DNA of 64,000 nt, taken from Geothermovivens sp964644845. GTDB lineage: Bacteria; Zhuqueibacterota; Zhuqueibacteria; Oleimicrobiales; Geothermoviventaceae. The notes beneath the pieces are model-generated. The model ran no database searches, had not been told where the DNA came from, and worked only from the letters and a program-made list of their open reading frames with translations. Location: positions 1 through 64,000 of the forward strand of contig CAZXXS010000116.1 in assembly GCA_964644845.1 (NCBI GenBank), written 5' to 3'. Below are positions 1-9,276 of this stretch, one piece after another. A program made the translations under genes and the position numbers. How positions within the stretch are numbered: position 1 is the stretch's first letter; each line of letters begins with the position of its first letter.

Positions 1-1
1 C

Positions 2-43
2 GCGCCTCTTGTCGTGACGTTCAGACTGAACCGCCCGTTTTGA
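2..43 (+). CDS. Possible 3' end of a gene entering from the left
   Basis: Frame 2 is open from the window edge and closes with TGA at 41-43, giving a tail that ends VTFRLNRPF. This beta-strand-like ending recalls the C-termini of TonB-like or secreted proteins, but 13 residues are too few to assign a family. Frame 1 is also open to about position 201 with low-complexity Arg/Lys-rich sequence and looks less protein-like. The upstream sequence would decide. Confidence 0.25.
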   Translation, partial: APLVVTFRLNRPF

Positions 44-513
44 AAGCCCTTCTGGTGGCGCCGGCTTGGATCAGGTCTAAGAACCTTGTGAAAAAGCGCG
101 GACAAACCACAGAGGCTCCGAAGGCACAGAGGCCGCGCAGAGAACTGCGTGCACAGGTGCGCCGTCCGAGTGCTACATGCCAGCTTTGCAGGGGCATGTA
201 GCTTGTGCCGCACACGAAAGGTTGGTGCGACTCGAATGAAATCCAGCTGTTACTTGAGTACTTACTTCCCTGACCGGGATGGTCAGCATTACCGTTCTCT
301 CGTTGCTCGACAGCAGACCCCGTTGGTTCCCCCCTGCGTGTCTTCTCCGTGCGCTTTGAGTCTCGGGGGTTCGGGCTTTTTTTCACAAACCTTCTAAACC
401 GAGGGCAAAAAGTGATGGGGGTCATTCCGCAAATTCCCCGTCTGTTCGGTAAAGCAGAGTGGTTAGCAGGAGTTGGGTTCTTGGCGCGTGATGGGCACTT
501 CCTCAATCAGAAC
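44..513. other. Intergenic stretch, no supported gene
   Basis: No convincing coding sequence is seen. A leftward reading frame of 161 codons covers most of it, but its product is rich in Arg, Ser, Pro and Cys without domain-like segments, and no ribosome binding site precedes its start. CACAGAGG occurs twice, at 108-115 and 125-132. A T-run follows a G-rich stretch near 366-390 without a clean hairpin. Confidence 0.5.
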
Positions 514-542
514 TTGCACTCCTGAATCTCGTTTTGTAACTT
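514..542 (+). promoter_or_regulatory. Predicted promoter for the first full gene
   Basis: TTGCAC at 514-519, a 17 nt spacer and TAACTT at 537-542 match the pattern seen repeatedly in this window. It lies about 97 nt before the GTG chosen for the next gene, which implies a leader of roughly 90 nt. Confidence 0.5.
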
Positions 543-638
543 CAATTCAAATTGGGCTTGGCGGCCCTGCTTTCCAGGGTGTGTGGTCCGGTCGGCAGGG
601 TGTGCATCTACGGCGAGGACGCGGTGGATTTGCGTTGT

Positions 639-1856
639 GTGAAAAAGGGCCTTGTTGCATTCGTTTTCTTGGTATTTGCCTGGCAAGGCCGTGCCCAGGT
701 AGTTCTGGACCTGCGTCCCCTGGAAATTGAGCTCCACGCTTTGCGCACAGCAAATGCCCGTTTGGTTCAATCATTTCCTTCCCAACCTGGCCTGAAATGG
801 CTGTTCACGCCGCCGAAGGCGGTTTTCTCACCTTTCCTTCCGGATTACTTGCGACCGAACTGGTCAGCCCTGCGTCCGAGGCAACTTTTTGACGATCTGC
901 GCTCCGATCCGAATGCGGAGAAGAGAATTGCTGCCGTGCTCGATTCTCTGAAGCAACGTCGGGGTGAAATTGAGCGATTTCTCTCGGATCGATTGCGCAC
1001 AACCCTCTGGAGGTCGCTGACTGTTCCCGTGAAGTGCTACGTTGCGTACGTTCCCGGCGGTAATGTGCGAGCCGCAGGCTACGGTCGTTCGGTTGTGGTT
1101 TCGATCGCCCACCGTGTTTCTTTGGAGCTGCCTCCTCGTGTCGACGTGGAAGGTTTTGAAGCAGACGCGCTGAAAGCGGTGTACACCTTTTTGGATGAGG
1201 ATCTCCTTGTCTCTGGCGACCTTCTACTCGAAGTTACTGGCAATCACGCTGCGGTGAGGGAGGATCTGATCAGTCGCTACGGCTTCGGCTGGGTGTCGCT
1301 GGCGTCGCGGGTTCTGGGGCGCCAACGCCACCACAGAGACCCTGATTTGTTGCGTGAAATCGTTGACAGGTGGGGCAAGGTAACCACGATTGATCCGCAT
1401 CAGGCCTCGAAAGCGGCAGAGTTCTTTCGGGAGCTGGCGCGGCAGGGAATGGCTGCGTGGTCGGCTGCGCCGGCTCTGGGCATTCCGGACTCCGCGCTCT
1501 ACTTGTTTCAGATGCACGGCGCGTTGAGTAATCTCGATCAACAATCCAGGCGTTTCCATCGCGCGTTCGATTTGGTTGTAGTGCAAAATGTGGTCAATGC
1601 CTCTGGGCCCATCCAGGAATTGACCGACATGGGGGTGTTTGAGGATCTTGGTTTGTACATGGCGAATCGGATCGAGAAAGTCTTTGGGCGGGACCGCCTT
1701 CTACGTTCCTTCTCCAAGAACGAAGTCGAATTCTTCCTCGACTACGTCAGTTGCCAGGAAGAGGCTGATCTGAAATTCGACGATGCCGTTTGTGAATGGG
1801 GTCTGAACCTGGCGAACGAACTCGACCGTCTCGTCAAACTGGCGGACCAGCTTTAG
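639..1856 (+). CDS. Secreted protein of unknown function
   Basis: The GTG at 639 is preferred over an upstream ATG at 552 because it is followed at once by a lysine pair and a hydrophobic run ending near A-Q, a plausible signal peptide; the upstream codons would bury it. The protein has 405 residues and is exported by this reading. The rest is mixed helix with no transmembrane segment. A late segment (MANRIEKVFGRDRL then FFLDY) faintly recalls DUF5700-type putative zinc proteases, but no HExxH motif is present, so no enzymatic role can be claimed. It has its own predicted promoter at 514-542 and is followed by about 285 nt without a gene. Function unknown. Confidence 0.7.
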   Translation: MKKGLVAFVFLVFAWQGRAQVVLDLRPLEIELHALRTANARLVQSFPSQPGLKWLFTPPKAVFSPFLPDYLRPNWSALRPRQLFDDLRSDPNAEKRIAAVLDSLKQRRGEIERFLSDRLRTTLWRSLTVPVKCYVAYVPGGNVRAAGYGRSVVVSIAHRVSLELPPRVDVEGFEADALKAVYTFLDEDLLVSGDLLLEVTGNHAAVREDLISRYGFGWVSLASRVLGRQRHHRDPDLLREIVDRWGKVTTIDPHQASKAAEFFRELARQGMAAWSAAPALGIPDSALYLFQMHGALSNLDQQSRRFHRAFDLVVVQNVVNASGPIQELTDMGVFEDLGLYMANRIEKVFGRDRLLRSFSKNEVEFFLDYVSCQEEADLKFDDAVCEWGLNLANELDRLVKLADQL

Positions 1857-2141
1857 CCTAAGTTGTCCCACCGTTGTGCCAAAACGGCGCGCCTCCCTTG
1901 GCTGTTCTGATCCCTGACAGTGTTCGGCAACCGGCGGAAATGTGCCTTCGAGGCGGAATTCGAACGCTGCACACCGCACCTGCGGACATGTCCCTTTGTG
2001 CGTACGCCAAACCGGAAAGGGAAGCTGCCCCGACCTTCTGAGAGTCCGTGGTGCGGTTCCGTGAAACTTTCCCCGTTGCTTGCCGTAGTCCCAATTGCGT
2101 GGCAGTGAGGTCACTTGAACCGTTCGGAGGAGGCGCAGGCG

Positions 2142-3125
2142 ATGAGGAAGATGCTGGCGGTTGGCGCGCTGATTGTCTTCCTTTTCCCGGCGTTCGGAAA
2201 AGCATCGGAAGCGAAGTTCGAAGAAACCAGGACATTCAAGTTCCGTCCGGGCAGTAGGCTCACGATTCGGGCCCTGGATGGGAACATCTCGATCCGAACC
2301 TGGCCACGCCGGGAAGTGAAAATTCGCTACAAGAAGACGGTCTGGGGACGCTCGCGTCGGAAAGCTGAAGAGCGTTTGGAAGATTTGGAAGTGCGTTTCC
2401 ACGAGTACGGTGGGGAGCTGGAGGTGGTTGTGGACGACTGGCGCTCGGACCGGGAGTGGGGTTTCTGGGACCTGTTCAATCCGGAGACGTGGGGTGGTTC
2501 GAGTGGGAGCGCTCAGGTAGAATTCGAAATCACGGTGCCGGGGGAAATTGACCTGGACGTTTCTGCTGATGATTCTGACGTGGACGTGCGACGCGTACAC
2601 GGTGAGGTGAACGTCCGGGTGGACGACGGCGACGTGGCCATGCAGGAGGTGTCCGGACCTGAAATTCGGGTTGAGACAGATGCCGGCGACGTGGATCTGT
2701 ACAAACTCGACGTGCGCAACGGTCTGCTTGAAGTTTCCACCGACGAAGGCGACGTGCAAATAGAGAACGCGCGGATCGGGGAGTTGGAGACCGAAACCGA
2801 CGAAGGTGACGTGGCTGTTCTGAAGTCGAAGATCGAGCGTCTCTCGGTGCGAACGGACGAGGGCCAGGTGGAACTGGATGTCGAGCCTTTTGGTCACGCC
2901 CGCTACCGCGTGGTCACAGAGGAAGGGGATGTCATCCTGACTCTGCCAGCGAACGAGGGTTACGACCTTGACTTGGAGACGGACACAGGGCGGATCCATT
3001 CGGAGTTCGATGTAGAGATTGAGGAAACGGACCGGGGAGAGCGGGTGTCGGCGACGATCGGCCGGGGAAGGTGCCGAGTAAGCGCTTACTCGGACGATGG
3101 CGACATTTTTCTCGAAAGGAGGTAG
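2142..3125 (+). CDS. DUF4097-like beta-repeat envelope protein
   Basis: The start is the ATG at 2142, preceded by GGAGGAGG and beginning a clear signal peptide (MRKMLAVGALIVFLFP). Of 327 residues, the part from about 100 onward is a series of short strands carrying a recurring acidic turn of the type DEGDV or DDGDV, roughly every 17-22 residues. This is the repeat seen in DUF4097 and polymer-forming-adhesin-like beta-helical proteins. It probably folds as a solenoid outside the cytoplasm; its partner is unknown. The next gene starts 6 nt after the stop, so the two are almost certainly co-transcribed. The first 100 residues contain Trp-rich and charged stretches that lack the repeat. Confidence 0.7.
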   Translation: MRKMLAVGALIVFLFPAFGKASEAKFEETRTFKFRPGSRLTIRALDGNISIRTWPRREVKIRYKKTVWGRSRRKAEERLEDLEVRFHEYGGELEVVVDDWRSDREWGFWDLFNPETWGGSSGSAQVEFEITVPGEIDLDVSADDSDVDVRRVHGEVNVRVDDGDVAMQEVSGPEIRVETDAGDVDLYKLDVRNGLLEVSTDEGDVQIENARIGELETETDEGDVAVLKSKIERLSVRTDEGQVELDVEPFGHARYRVVTEEGDVILTLPANEGYDLDLETDTGRIHSEFDVEIEETDRGERVSATIGRGRCRVSAYSDDGDIFLERR

Positions 3126-3131
3126 CTCCGA

Positions 3132-3767
3132 ATGCCTCGTGCTTTGCATGTACTTACTCTCCTCGGGCTCTCTGCGCTCCTTGGTGGGTGCGTGGAGTAC
3201 CAGCAACGCATTGTTTTGGAGCCCGACGGCAGCGGCACGGTCGAAGTGCGCTTGGATGCGCCCAAAGACGTGGACTGGCAGATGGAGAACGGCCTCCGCG
3301 TTCCGAAAGGCCGAGAGGACGAGATCTGTGCCGAGATTCGTGAGAAGTACAGCACGCCTCACGTTCGAGTCGAATCGTGCGAGGTTCGGCTGAGGGACGA
3401 CAGGCGGAGAACCCGGTTCACACTGTCGTTCGACGATCTTGAGGATCTTTCCGAGCTTGACCTGCTGGTGGGTAAATGCAGGTTCGAACTGAGGCGAGAC
3501 GACGGGCTGGAAGTGCACCGGGTGATCGACCTCGATGGCTCCGCGGACTGGGACAGCGTGGGGACGGGTTTCGGCAAGTGGGTAAAAGAGCGATTGGACG
3601 AAGATGTTTTCTCGAAAATCCGTTTCCGGTTTGAAATCGTGTTTCCAAAACGAGTGAAGGAAACCAATGCCGATTGGGTACGGGGCAAGAGGACTGCCGT
3701 GTGGCGCTACACGTTGGCTGACCTGGTTGGAAGAGATTCGGTCATTCAGTATGCCACCGGAGAGTAG
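3132..3767 (+). CDS. Lipoprotein, unknown function
   Basis: A 211-residue protein with an N-terminal signal sequence and lipobox LGGC, so it is predicted to be lipidated at Cys 20. The ATG is preceded by a strong AAAGGAGG site lying inside the end of the preceding gene. The mature part begins with a beta pattern around VLEPDGSGTVEVRLD, common in lipoproteins with an N-terminal beta-sandwich, and continues with charged segments. No catalytic motif is visible. It sits 6 nt after the DUF4097-like gene and 45 nt before a membrane protein gene, which suggests one envelope-associated unit. The lipoprotein call is firm; the role is unknown. Confidence 0.75.
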   Translation: MPRALHVLTLLGLSALLGGCVEYQQRIVLEPDGSGTVEVRLDAPKDVDWQMENGLRVPKGREDEICAEIREKYSTPHVRVESCEVRLRDDRRRTRFTLSFDDLEDLSELDLLVGKCRFELRRDDGLEVHRVIDLDGSADWDSVGTGFGKWVKERLDEDVFSKIRFRFEIVFPKRVKETNADWVRGKRTAVWRYTLADLVGRDSVIQYATGE

Positions 3768-3812
3768 CCTGACGAACCGGGCTGCAACCTGCGCGCGAAC
3801 GAGGATTGCACG

Positions 3813-4445
3813 GTGACACGCGAAGAACTACTGAAGTGGGCAGATCACTCTCCGCTGTACCCCGTTGACATCGGCCGATGGTTGACGGTGGGCTGGCACG
3901 TCTTAGCGGCGGATTTGTTCGGCTGGATTCTCGTGACGATCGTTTACACTGCAGTCCAGATTGTTGCCAGCAGCACCGGAATTGGCGTGTTGCTCGTTCT
4001 CGGGCCCCTGGAAGTTGGGCTCTACGCCGTCATTCTGGCGCGACTCCGCCGGGGTACGCTGGAAATTGGCGAACTGGGACGCGGTTTCAGCAGGTTCATC
4101 CCGGCGTTCCTGGCGGGATGTTTTGTGGGGGTGCTTGCGACTTTCGGCCTAATACTCCTCTTCTTCCCGGGGCTCTTGGTTCTTGCTTTCTACCTGTTCA
4201 CGTTTGCGCTGATCAGCGATCTTGACATTGATTTCTGGACGGCGCTGGAGGTGAGTCGCAAAGTTGTCGTTCGCCGCTGGCTGGACTGGACGTTGTTCGT
4301 GCTTGTGCAGACGCTGATGCTTGTTGCCGGGGCTGCATTCTGCGGTGTGGGGCTTCTGTTTACTTTCCCCTGGATCAAGATTTCCACCGCTGTTGCTTAC
4401 GAAGAGGTGTTTGCGCCGGTGCTGGCAGAGCGACAGACATTCTGA
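3813..4445 (+). CDS. Multi-pass membrane protein, unknown function
   Basis: Starts at GTG 3813, with GAGG nearby upstream. The 210-residue product has about five or six hydrophobic segments (near residues 30-55, 60-80, 98-125, 130-145 and 165-200), arranged as in DUF975/DUF4013-type or glycerophosphodiesterase-membrane-domain-like proteins. A basic loop (VSRKVVVRRWLDW) lies before the last membrane pair. It follows the lipoprotein gene closely on the same strand, so it may belong to the same envelope unit. No active-site motif or substrate clue is seen. Confidence 0.7.
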   Translation: MTREELLKWADHSPLYPVDIGRWLTVGWHVLAADLFGWILVTIVYTAVQIVASSTGIGVLLVLGPLEVGLYAVILARLRRGTLEIGELGRGFSRFIPAFLAGCFVGVLATFGLILLFFPGLLVLAFYLFTFALISDLDIDFWTALEVSRKVVVRRWLDWTLFVLVQTLMLVAGAAFCGVGLLFTFPWIKISTAVAYEEVFAPVLAERQTF

Positions 4446-4503
4446 CAAAGGCGCTGAGGGGTAGAGGAGGTGACATTTCGAGCGTAACCTGGCGAGAAAA
4501 CTG

Positions 4504-4532
4504 TTGATTAGGCCGGTTGAAATTCCTATCTT
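4504..4532 (+). promoter_or_regulatory. Predicted promoter for the GH57 gene
   Basis: TTGATT at 4504-4509, a 17 nt spacer and TATCTT at 4527-4532 followed by GG. It lies about 60 nt before the GTG start of the GH57 gene and separates it from the preceding cluster. Confidence 0.5.
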
Positions 4533-4592
4533 GGTGCCTTCGTGGAAGCCCTTCCGTTGTGACGTTGGGGACTTTGGCCGAAAGGACTGGAC

Positions 4593-6749
4593 GTGGGCAC
4601 CGTTTACCTCGCAATTGGCATTCACAACCATCAACCGGTTGGGAATTTTGATTTTGTTTTCGAAGACGCCTACCAGCGTGCTTACCTCCCCTTCTTAGAA
4701 GCTCTTGAACGGCACCCCGGAATCCGCCTGGCGCAGCACTACACCGGCATCCTTCTGGAGTGGATCGAGAAGCACCATCCGGACTTTCTGGAGCGGCTTG
4801 CCAGTCTGGTGAAGCGTGGCCAGGTGGAGATGATGACCGGTGGGTTCTACGAGCCCATTTTGCCGATCATTCCGGACCGTGACAAGCTCGGGCAAATCCG
4901 CAAACTGACAGGCTACATTCGCGAACATTTCGGGGTGACACCGCGCGGTCTGTGGTTGGCGGAGCGCGTTTGGGAGCCCCACCTGCCGCGGCCACTTCGC
5001 GAGGCAGGGGTGGAGTACGTGGTCATCGACGATTCGCACCTGAAGTACTCCGGCCTCCGCGAAGAGGACTTGGATGGTTACTTCCTGACCGAAGAAGCAG
5101 GTTACCCCGTGAATATTTTCCCGATCGCAGAGCGCCTGAGGTACACGATCCCGTTTCGCCCCGTGCAGGAAACGCTCGATTTCTTGGGGGCGCTGGCCGA
5201 AAAGGGCGGTTCGTCGTTGGCCGTGTTTGCGGATGACGGAGAGAAGTTCGGCGTTTGGCCTGGCACGTTTAAGCACTGCTACAGGGACGGTTGGATTGAG
5301 CGCTTTTTCAAGGCCCTGGAGGGGAACAGCTCCTGGATCAAACTGGTGCACTTCTCCGAAGCGCTGGACAGTTTGAAACCAGCGGGACGTGTGTACTTGC
5401 CGACGGCCTCGTACCGCGAGATGATGGAGTGGGCACTACCAGCCAAGGCCATTCACGAGTACGAAGACTTCGAAGACCGGCTGAAGGAGTACGGACTTTT
5501 CGACCGCTACAAGGTTTTCGTCAGAGGGGGATTCTGGCGAAACTTCCTGGCCAAGTACGAGGAGTCCAACCACCTGCACAAGAAAATGCTGTACGTGAGT
5601 CGCAAGGTGAAGGACGCGGCCTCGCGTTTTGGTGAGGCGGAGGCAGTACTGAAAGCACGCGATCACCTGTGGGCCGGGCAGTGTAACTGTCCGTACTGGC
5701 ATGGCGTATTCGGTGGGCTCTACCTGACGAACCTGCGCTACGCCGTGTACCACGAGCTTATCCTGGCCGAAAAGGAGCTGGAAGGCCTGGAACACCGCGG
5801 CGAGGAAAGTTGGGTCCGCAAAGAGGAGCTGGATTTCGACGGTGACGGTCACCGCGAGTTGGTTGTAGAGACCCCCGTGCTCAATCTGGTTTTCTCGCCC
5901 CAACACGGAGGCAGCTTGGTGGAGCTGGACTACAAGCCCACAGCCATCAACTTGCTGGACACGATGACCAGGCGCGAGGAAGGGTACCACCGTAAGCTAC
6001 TCCAGCTTGCTGAGCAGAAACGGCAAGGAGGGCGCGACGGTGTCACCAGCATTCATGATCTTCTTGCTGTCAAGGAACAGGGTCTCGAAAGGAAGCTGGT
6101 GTACGATTGGTACAGACGGGTTGCCCTGATTGACCATTTTTTGAATCCAAACACAACGCTGGAGGCTTTTTCGCGCTCGCAGTACGGCGAGGACGGGGAT
6201 TTTGTCCTCGAGCCGTACACTTTTGAGACGACAGAAGAGGGTGGCCGCGTTACGGTTGAACTACGCCGGTCGGGTACCGTTTGGGTTAACGGCAAAGCGT
6301 GCCCTGTGGCATTGCGAAAAGCGGTGACGGTACGCCCGGACGCTCAGGAACTGGATGTCCGCATTCGCATTAAAAACGAAGGTCAAGGGGCAGTGCGGCT
6401 CTGGTACGGGAGCGAGTGGAATTTTGCCTTGTTGGCGGGAAATGCGCCAGACCGCTATTTTGAAATCCCGGGACGGAGTCTCCGTCAGCGACATCTGGCC
6501 AGCGTTGGGGCTGAGCCGGAGGTCGAGGAAATCGATCTCGTTGACGAGTGGCAGGGGTTGAAGATTCGAGTGCTTCTGAGCCCGGAGGCGGAAGTCTGGC
6601 GGTTCCCGGTGGAATCTGTGTCGATGTCAGAAGCTGGCTTCGAGCGTGTCTACCAGAGCAGCGTTGTAATGCCCCTTTACCGTCTGGAAATGGCTGCCGG
6701 TCAGGCTGTGGAAATAGAAATGCGTTTTGTGTTTGAATCGCTGAAGTAA
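4593..6749 (+). CDS. GH57 4-alpha-glucanotransferase / alpha-amylase
   Basis: A 718-residue cytoplasmic glycoside hydrolase family 57 enzyme that rearranges or hydrolyses alpha-1,4-glucans. The N-terminal barrel starts with IGIHNHQPV, whose His residues are a GH57 hallmark. WLAERVWEP holds the probable nucleophile Glu 124. FADDGEKFG holds the acid/base Asp 214 or 215, positions close to Glu 123 and Asp 214 of the Thermococcus litoralis glucanotransferase. The central region (about 270-380) and the beta-rich C-terminal half (about 400-718) match the DUF1925 and DUF1926 layout of that subfamily, which favours transferase over simple amylase. There is no signal peptide. It has its own predicted promoter, and CtpA follows 39 nt later. 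Confidence 0.88.
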   Translation: MGTVYLAIGIHNHQPVGNFDFVFEDAYQRAYLPFLEALERHPGIRLAQHYTGILLEWIEKHHPDFLERLASLVKRGQVEMMTGGFYEPILPIIPDRDKLGQIRKLTGYIREHFGVTPRGLWLAERVWEPHLPRPLREAGVEYVVIDDSHLKYSGLREEDLDGYFLTEEAGYPVNIFPIAERLRYTIPFRPVQETLDFLGALAEKGGSSLAVFADDGEKFGVWPGTFKHCYRDGWIERFFKALEGNSSWIKLVHFSEALDSLKPAGRVYLPTASYREMMEWALPAKAIHEYEDFEDRLKEYGLFDRYKVFVRGGFWRNFLAKYEESNHLHKKMLYVSRKVKDAASRFGEAEAVLKARDHLWAGQCNCPYWHGVFGGLYLTNLRYAVYHELILAEKELEGLEHRGEESWVRKEELDFDGDGHRELVVETPVLNLVFSPQHGGSLVELDYKPTAINLLDTMTRREEGYHRKLLQLAEQKRQGGRDGVTSIHDLLAVKEQGLERKLVYDWYRRVALIDHFLNPNTTLEAFSRSQYGEDGDFVLEPYTFETTEEGGRVTVELRRSGTVWVNGKACPVALRKAVTVRPDAQELDVRIRIKNEGQGAVRLWYGSEWNFALLAGNAPDRYFEIPGRSLRQRHLASVGAEPEVEEIDLVDEWQGLKIRVLLSPEAEVWRFPVESVSMSEAGFERVYQSSVVMPLYRLEMAAGQAVEIEMRFVFESLK

Positions 6750-6788
6750 CTTGCTGTTTAACCTTGGCTTGTCAGGAGTGCGGGTCGT

Positions 6789-8381
6789 ATGAAGTTGAGA
6801 AAGAGAACGGCGCTGATACTTGCTGGACTGTTGCTTCTTGGTCTGGTTGGATCGGGGCTTGGATCGCAGCTTGTCAACACAACGCAGTCGGCAATCAGCC
6901 GGATCAAGAAGATCATTGAGGTTTTCCAAATCGTTGAGCGGTACTACGTGGAGGAACCCGACGAGGACAAGATGGTCAAGGGCGCAATCTCCGGCATGCT
7001 GGAGACCCTGGACCCGCACTCGGTGTACATTCCGAAGAAGTCGCTCAGCAAGATGACGGAGCAGTTTGAAGGCTACTTCTACGGAATCGGCATTGAGTAC
7101 GTCGTGCAGAACAAGATCATTACGGTGGTTTCGCCAATCGTAGGCGGCCCGGCAGAGCGTCTTGGCATTCGGCCGGGGGACCAGATCATCAAGATCAACG
7201 GGGAATCGGCCTACGGTTTGACCGAGGATGAAGTGATGAGCAAACTTCGGGGGCCGAAGGGCACGCGCGTCACGGTTACCATCCGGCGGCCTGGTGTGCG
7301 TGAACCGTTTGACGTAGTGATCGTGCGCGACAAGATCCCCATCTACAGTGTGACGGCCGCTTTCATGTTAGACGACAGCACGGGCTACGTTTACTTGGGT
7401 CGGTTTGCCCGGACCACGGCTGAAGAGCTGGAGGCCGCTCTGAATAAGCTGGAGGGCAAAGGCGCCAGGAGGATGCTGCTCGACCTGCGTCTCAACTCCG
7501 GTGGCTACCTGGATGAAGCTGTGGCGGTTGCGGACAAGTTTCTGCCCGGCGGCAAGCGAATTGTCTACACACGAGGTCGTATTCCCTCGGCCAACGAGGA
7601 TTTTTACTCCACAGATGAAGCAACGCATCCCATGTACCCGCTCATCGTGCTGGTGGACCACGGTTCTGCCAGCGCCTCAGAGATCGTAGCTGGTGCCTTG
7701 CAGGACTGGGACCGGGCCCTGATCGTGGGCGAGAGAACTTTTGGCAAGGGCCTGGTGCAGGCCCAATTCCGGCTGCGAGATGGTTCTGCGGTCAGAGTGA
7801 CCACGGCGCGGTACTACACGCCGAGCGGAAGGCTGATCCAGAGGAGTTACGACAAAGGGCTCTACGAGTACTACCGTGAGGCCTACGACGACAGCCTTGC
7901 TGCAATCCCCGATACGACCGGCGGGGTGTTTCTGACAGCTGGGGGGCGCAAGGTCTACGGTGGCGGTGGCATTTCGCCAGACGTCTACATTCCTTCCGGC
8001 AAGATGTCGCGATTCACAGGGGATCTGGTGCGGCGAAGGTTGTTCTTCGAGTTTGGCTCGCAGTGGGCGGCAGCCCACCGGGACGTTGGGGGCGACTTTC
8101 AGGTATTTCGACGGAATTTCCAGGTCGACGACGCTCTGCTTGCGGAGTTTCGGAAGTTCATCGAAAAAGAGGGCGTGAAGGTCCCCGAAGACCTTTGGCG
8201 GAAGGACCAGCGCTTGATTGCCAATTTCATCAAGGCTGAAATCGCGCGACATTTGTGGGATTCGGAGAAGTACTACATCATTCGCACCGAGGCGGACACA
8301 CAGCTGCAGAAAGCCGTGAGGTATTTCCCGGAAGCCCGGCAACTGGCAAGTACCCACTACGGGGCGGCTGCGGGTAATTAA
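6789..8381 (+). CDS. C-terminal processing protease, S41 family
   Basis: A periplasmic or membrane-anchored serine protease of the CtpA/Prc family, 530 residues. It has an N-terminal signal anchor (residues 5-26), a helical segment with the LDPHSVYI motif, a PDZ domain at about 85-170 and the S41 catalytic domain after it. The Ser-Lys dyad lies in GSASASE (292-298) and FGKG (Lys 320). The C-terminal 150 residues form the extra helical region common in this family. Such proteases trim or degrade envelope proteins from their C-termini. It starts at ATG 6789 after a weak AGGAG. It may be read with the GH57 gene or alone. Confidence 0.9.
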   Translation: MKLRKRTALILAGLLLLGLVGSGLGSQLVNTTQSAISRIKKIIEVFQIVERYYVEEPDEDKMVKGAISGMLETLDPHSVYIPKKSLSKMTEQFEGYFYGIGIEYVVQNKIITVVSPIVGGPAERLGIRPGDQIIKINGESAYGLTEDEVMSKLRGPKGTRVTVTIRRPGVREPFDVVIVRDKIPIYSVTAAFMLDDSTGYVYLGRFARTTAEELEAALNKLEGKGARRMLLDLRLNSGGYLDEAVAVADKFLPGGKRIVYTRGRIPSANEDFYSTDEATHPMYPLIVLVDHGSASASEIVAGALQDWDRALIVGERTFGKGLVQAQFRLRDGSAVRVTTARYYTPSGRLIQRSYDKGLYEYYREAYDDSLAAIPDTTGGVFLTAGGRKVYGGGGISPDVYIPSGKMSRFTGDLVRRRLFFEFGSQWAAAHRDVGGDFQVFRRNFQVDDALLAEFRKFIEKEGVKVPEDLWRKDQRLIANFIKAEIARHLWDSEKYYIIRTEADTQLQKAVRYFPEARQLASTHYGAAAGN

Positions 8382-8541
8382 CCTCTCAGGGTCAGGTTGC
8401 TTGTGGCATCGTTGTGATTTGGCGGTGTTTCCAGGTGCGTTGGTTGCTCAGCTCACAGGTGTTGGGTTCAGGTGGGGGATGAGAAAGAGGTTTTTGGGGA
8501 AAGTTTCGCAGATGAAATAGCCTTGAAAACCAAAAAAACTG

Positions 8542-8570
8542 TTGACTTTTAAGGGGCTTTTGGTTAAACT
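8542..8570 (+). promoter_or_regulatory. Predicted promoter of the exb-ton operon
   Basis: TTGACT at 8542-8547, a 17 nt spacer and TAAACT at 8565-8570, about 65 nt before exbB. The 254 nt between the protease gene and exbB contain no other recognisable element. Confidence 0.6.
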
Positions 8571-8635
8571 GGCGTTGGTCGAGTGGGTCCAACTGTCACA
8601 AAGTTCAGGTTGTTAACAAAGGAGGATTAGGTAGG

Positions 8636-9259
8636 ATGGTCGATCTATTCATCCAGGGCGGCGGGTTCATGTGGCCGATCTTAGCGCTACTGGTGCTCGG
8701 TATTGCCATCAGCCTGGAGCGCCTGTGGACGTTGACACGTGCATCGATCAACACTCGCAAGTTCATCGCCAAGATCCGTGACGCGTTGAAGGAAGGTGGC
8801 GTTGAAGCCGCCATTGACGTGTGTGCGAACACGCGGGGCCCGGTGGCCTCGATTTTTCACGCCGGTTTGCTTCGCGCCGATCAGGGCGTGGAGGCTGTCG
8901 AAAAGGCCATCATGAACGCCGGCACGGTGGAGATGGCTTTCTTGGAGCGCGGTTTGATCTGGCTCGCAACGATCATCAGCCTGGCTCCGATGCTCGGATT
9001 CACCGGAACGGTTTGGGGAATGATTTTGTCTTTCCGCGCCATTGAGGAAGCAAACGACATCTCCCCTGCCATCGTGGCGCACGGTATCGCCGTCGCTCTG
9101 TTGACCACTCTGTTCGGTCTGGTTGTGGCCATCACCATCCAAATTGCCCACAACTACTTTGTTTCGAAGATCGATCGTCTGGTGGTTGACATGGAGGAAG
9201 GTTCGTTTGAGCTGGTCGACAGCCTGATCGAGCTGCAGAAATCCGGCAAGTCCTCCTGA
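8636..9259 (+). CDS. exbB: ExbB/TolQ/MotA-family proton channel subunit
   Basis: A 207-residue inner-membrane protein with three hydrophobic segments: an N-terminal one (residues 8-25) and a C-terminal pair (about 105-130 and 145-170), matching the ExbB/TolQ topology with a large cytoplasmic loop. The segment around LAPMLGFTGTVWGMI is the conserved channel signature. It pairs with ExbD to pass protons and energise TonB. The ATG is preceded by AAAGGAGG. It is the first gene of a tight exbB-exbD-exbD-tonB operon behind the promoter at 8542-8570. Confidence 0.93.
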   Translation: MVDLFIQGGGFMWPILALLVLGIAISLERLWTLTRASINTRKFIAKIRDALKEGGVEAAIDVCANTRGPVASIFHAGLLRADQGVEAVEKAIMNAGTVEMAFLERGLIWLATIISLAPMLGFTGTVWGMILSFRAIEEANDISPAIVAHGIAVALLTTLFGLVVAITIQIAHNYFVSKIDRLVVDMEEGSFELVDSLIELQKSGKSS

Positions 9260-9276
9260 TGCGGAGGTGAGTGAGA

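Noticed and set aside
21..506. Leftward open frame of 161 codons at the window start
   Set aside because: No binding site, Arg/Ser/Cys-rich product, no recognisable fold.
1701..3518. Leftward open frame of 605 codons
   Set aside because: It lies opposite three clear genes with ribosome binding sites and a signal peptide or lipobox; its product has no domain pattern and arises from the codon bias of the other strand.
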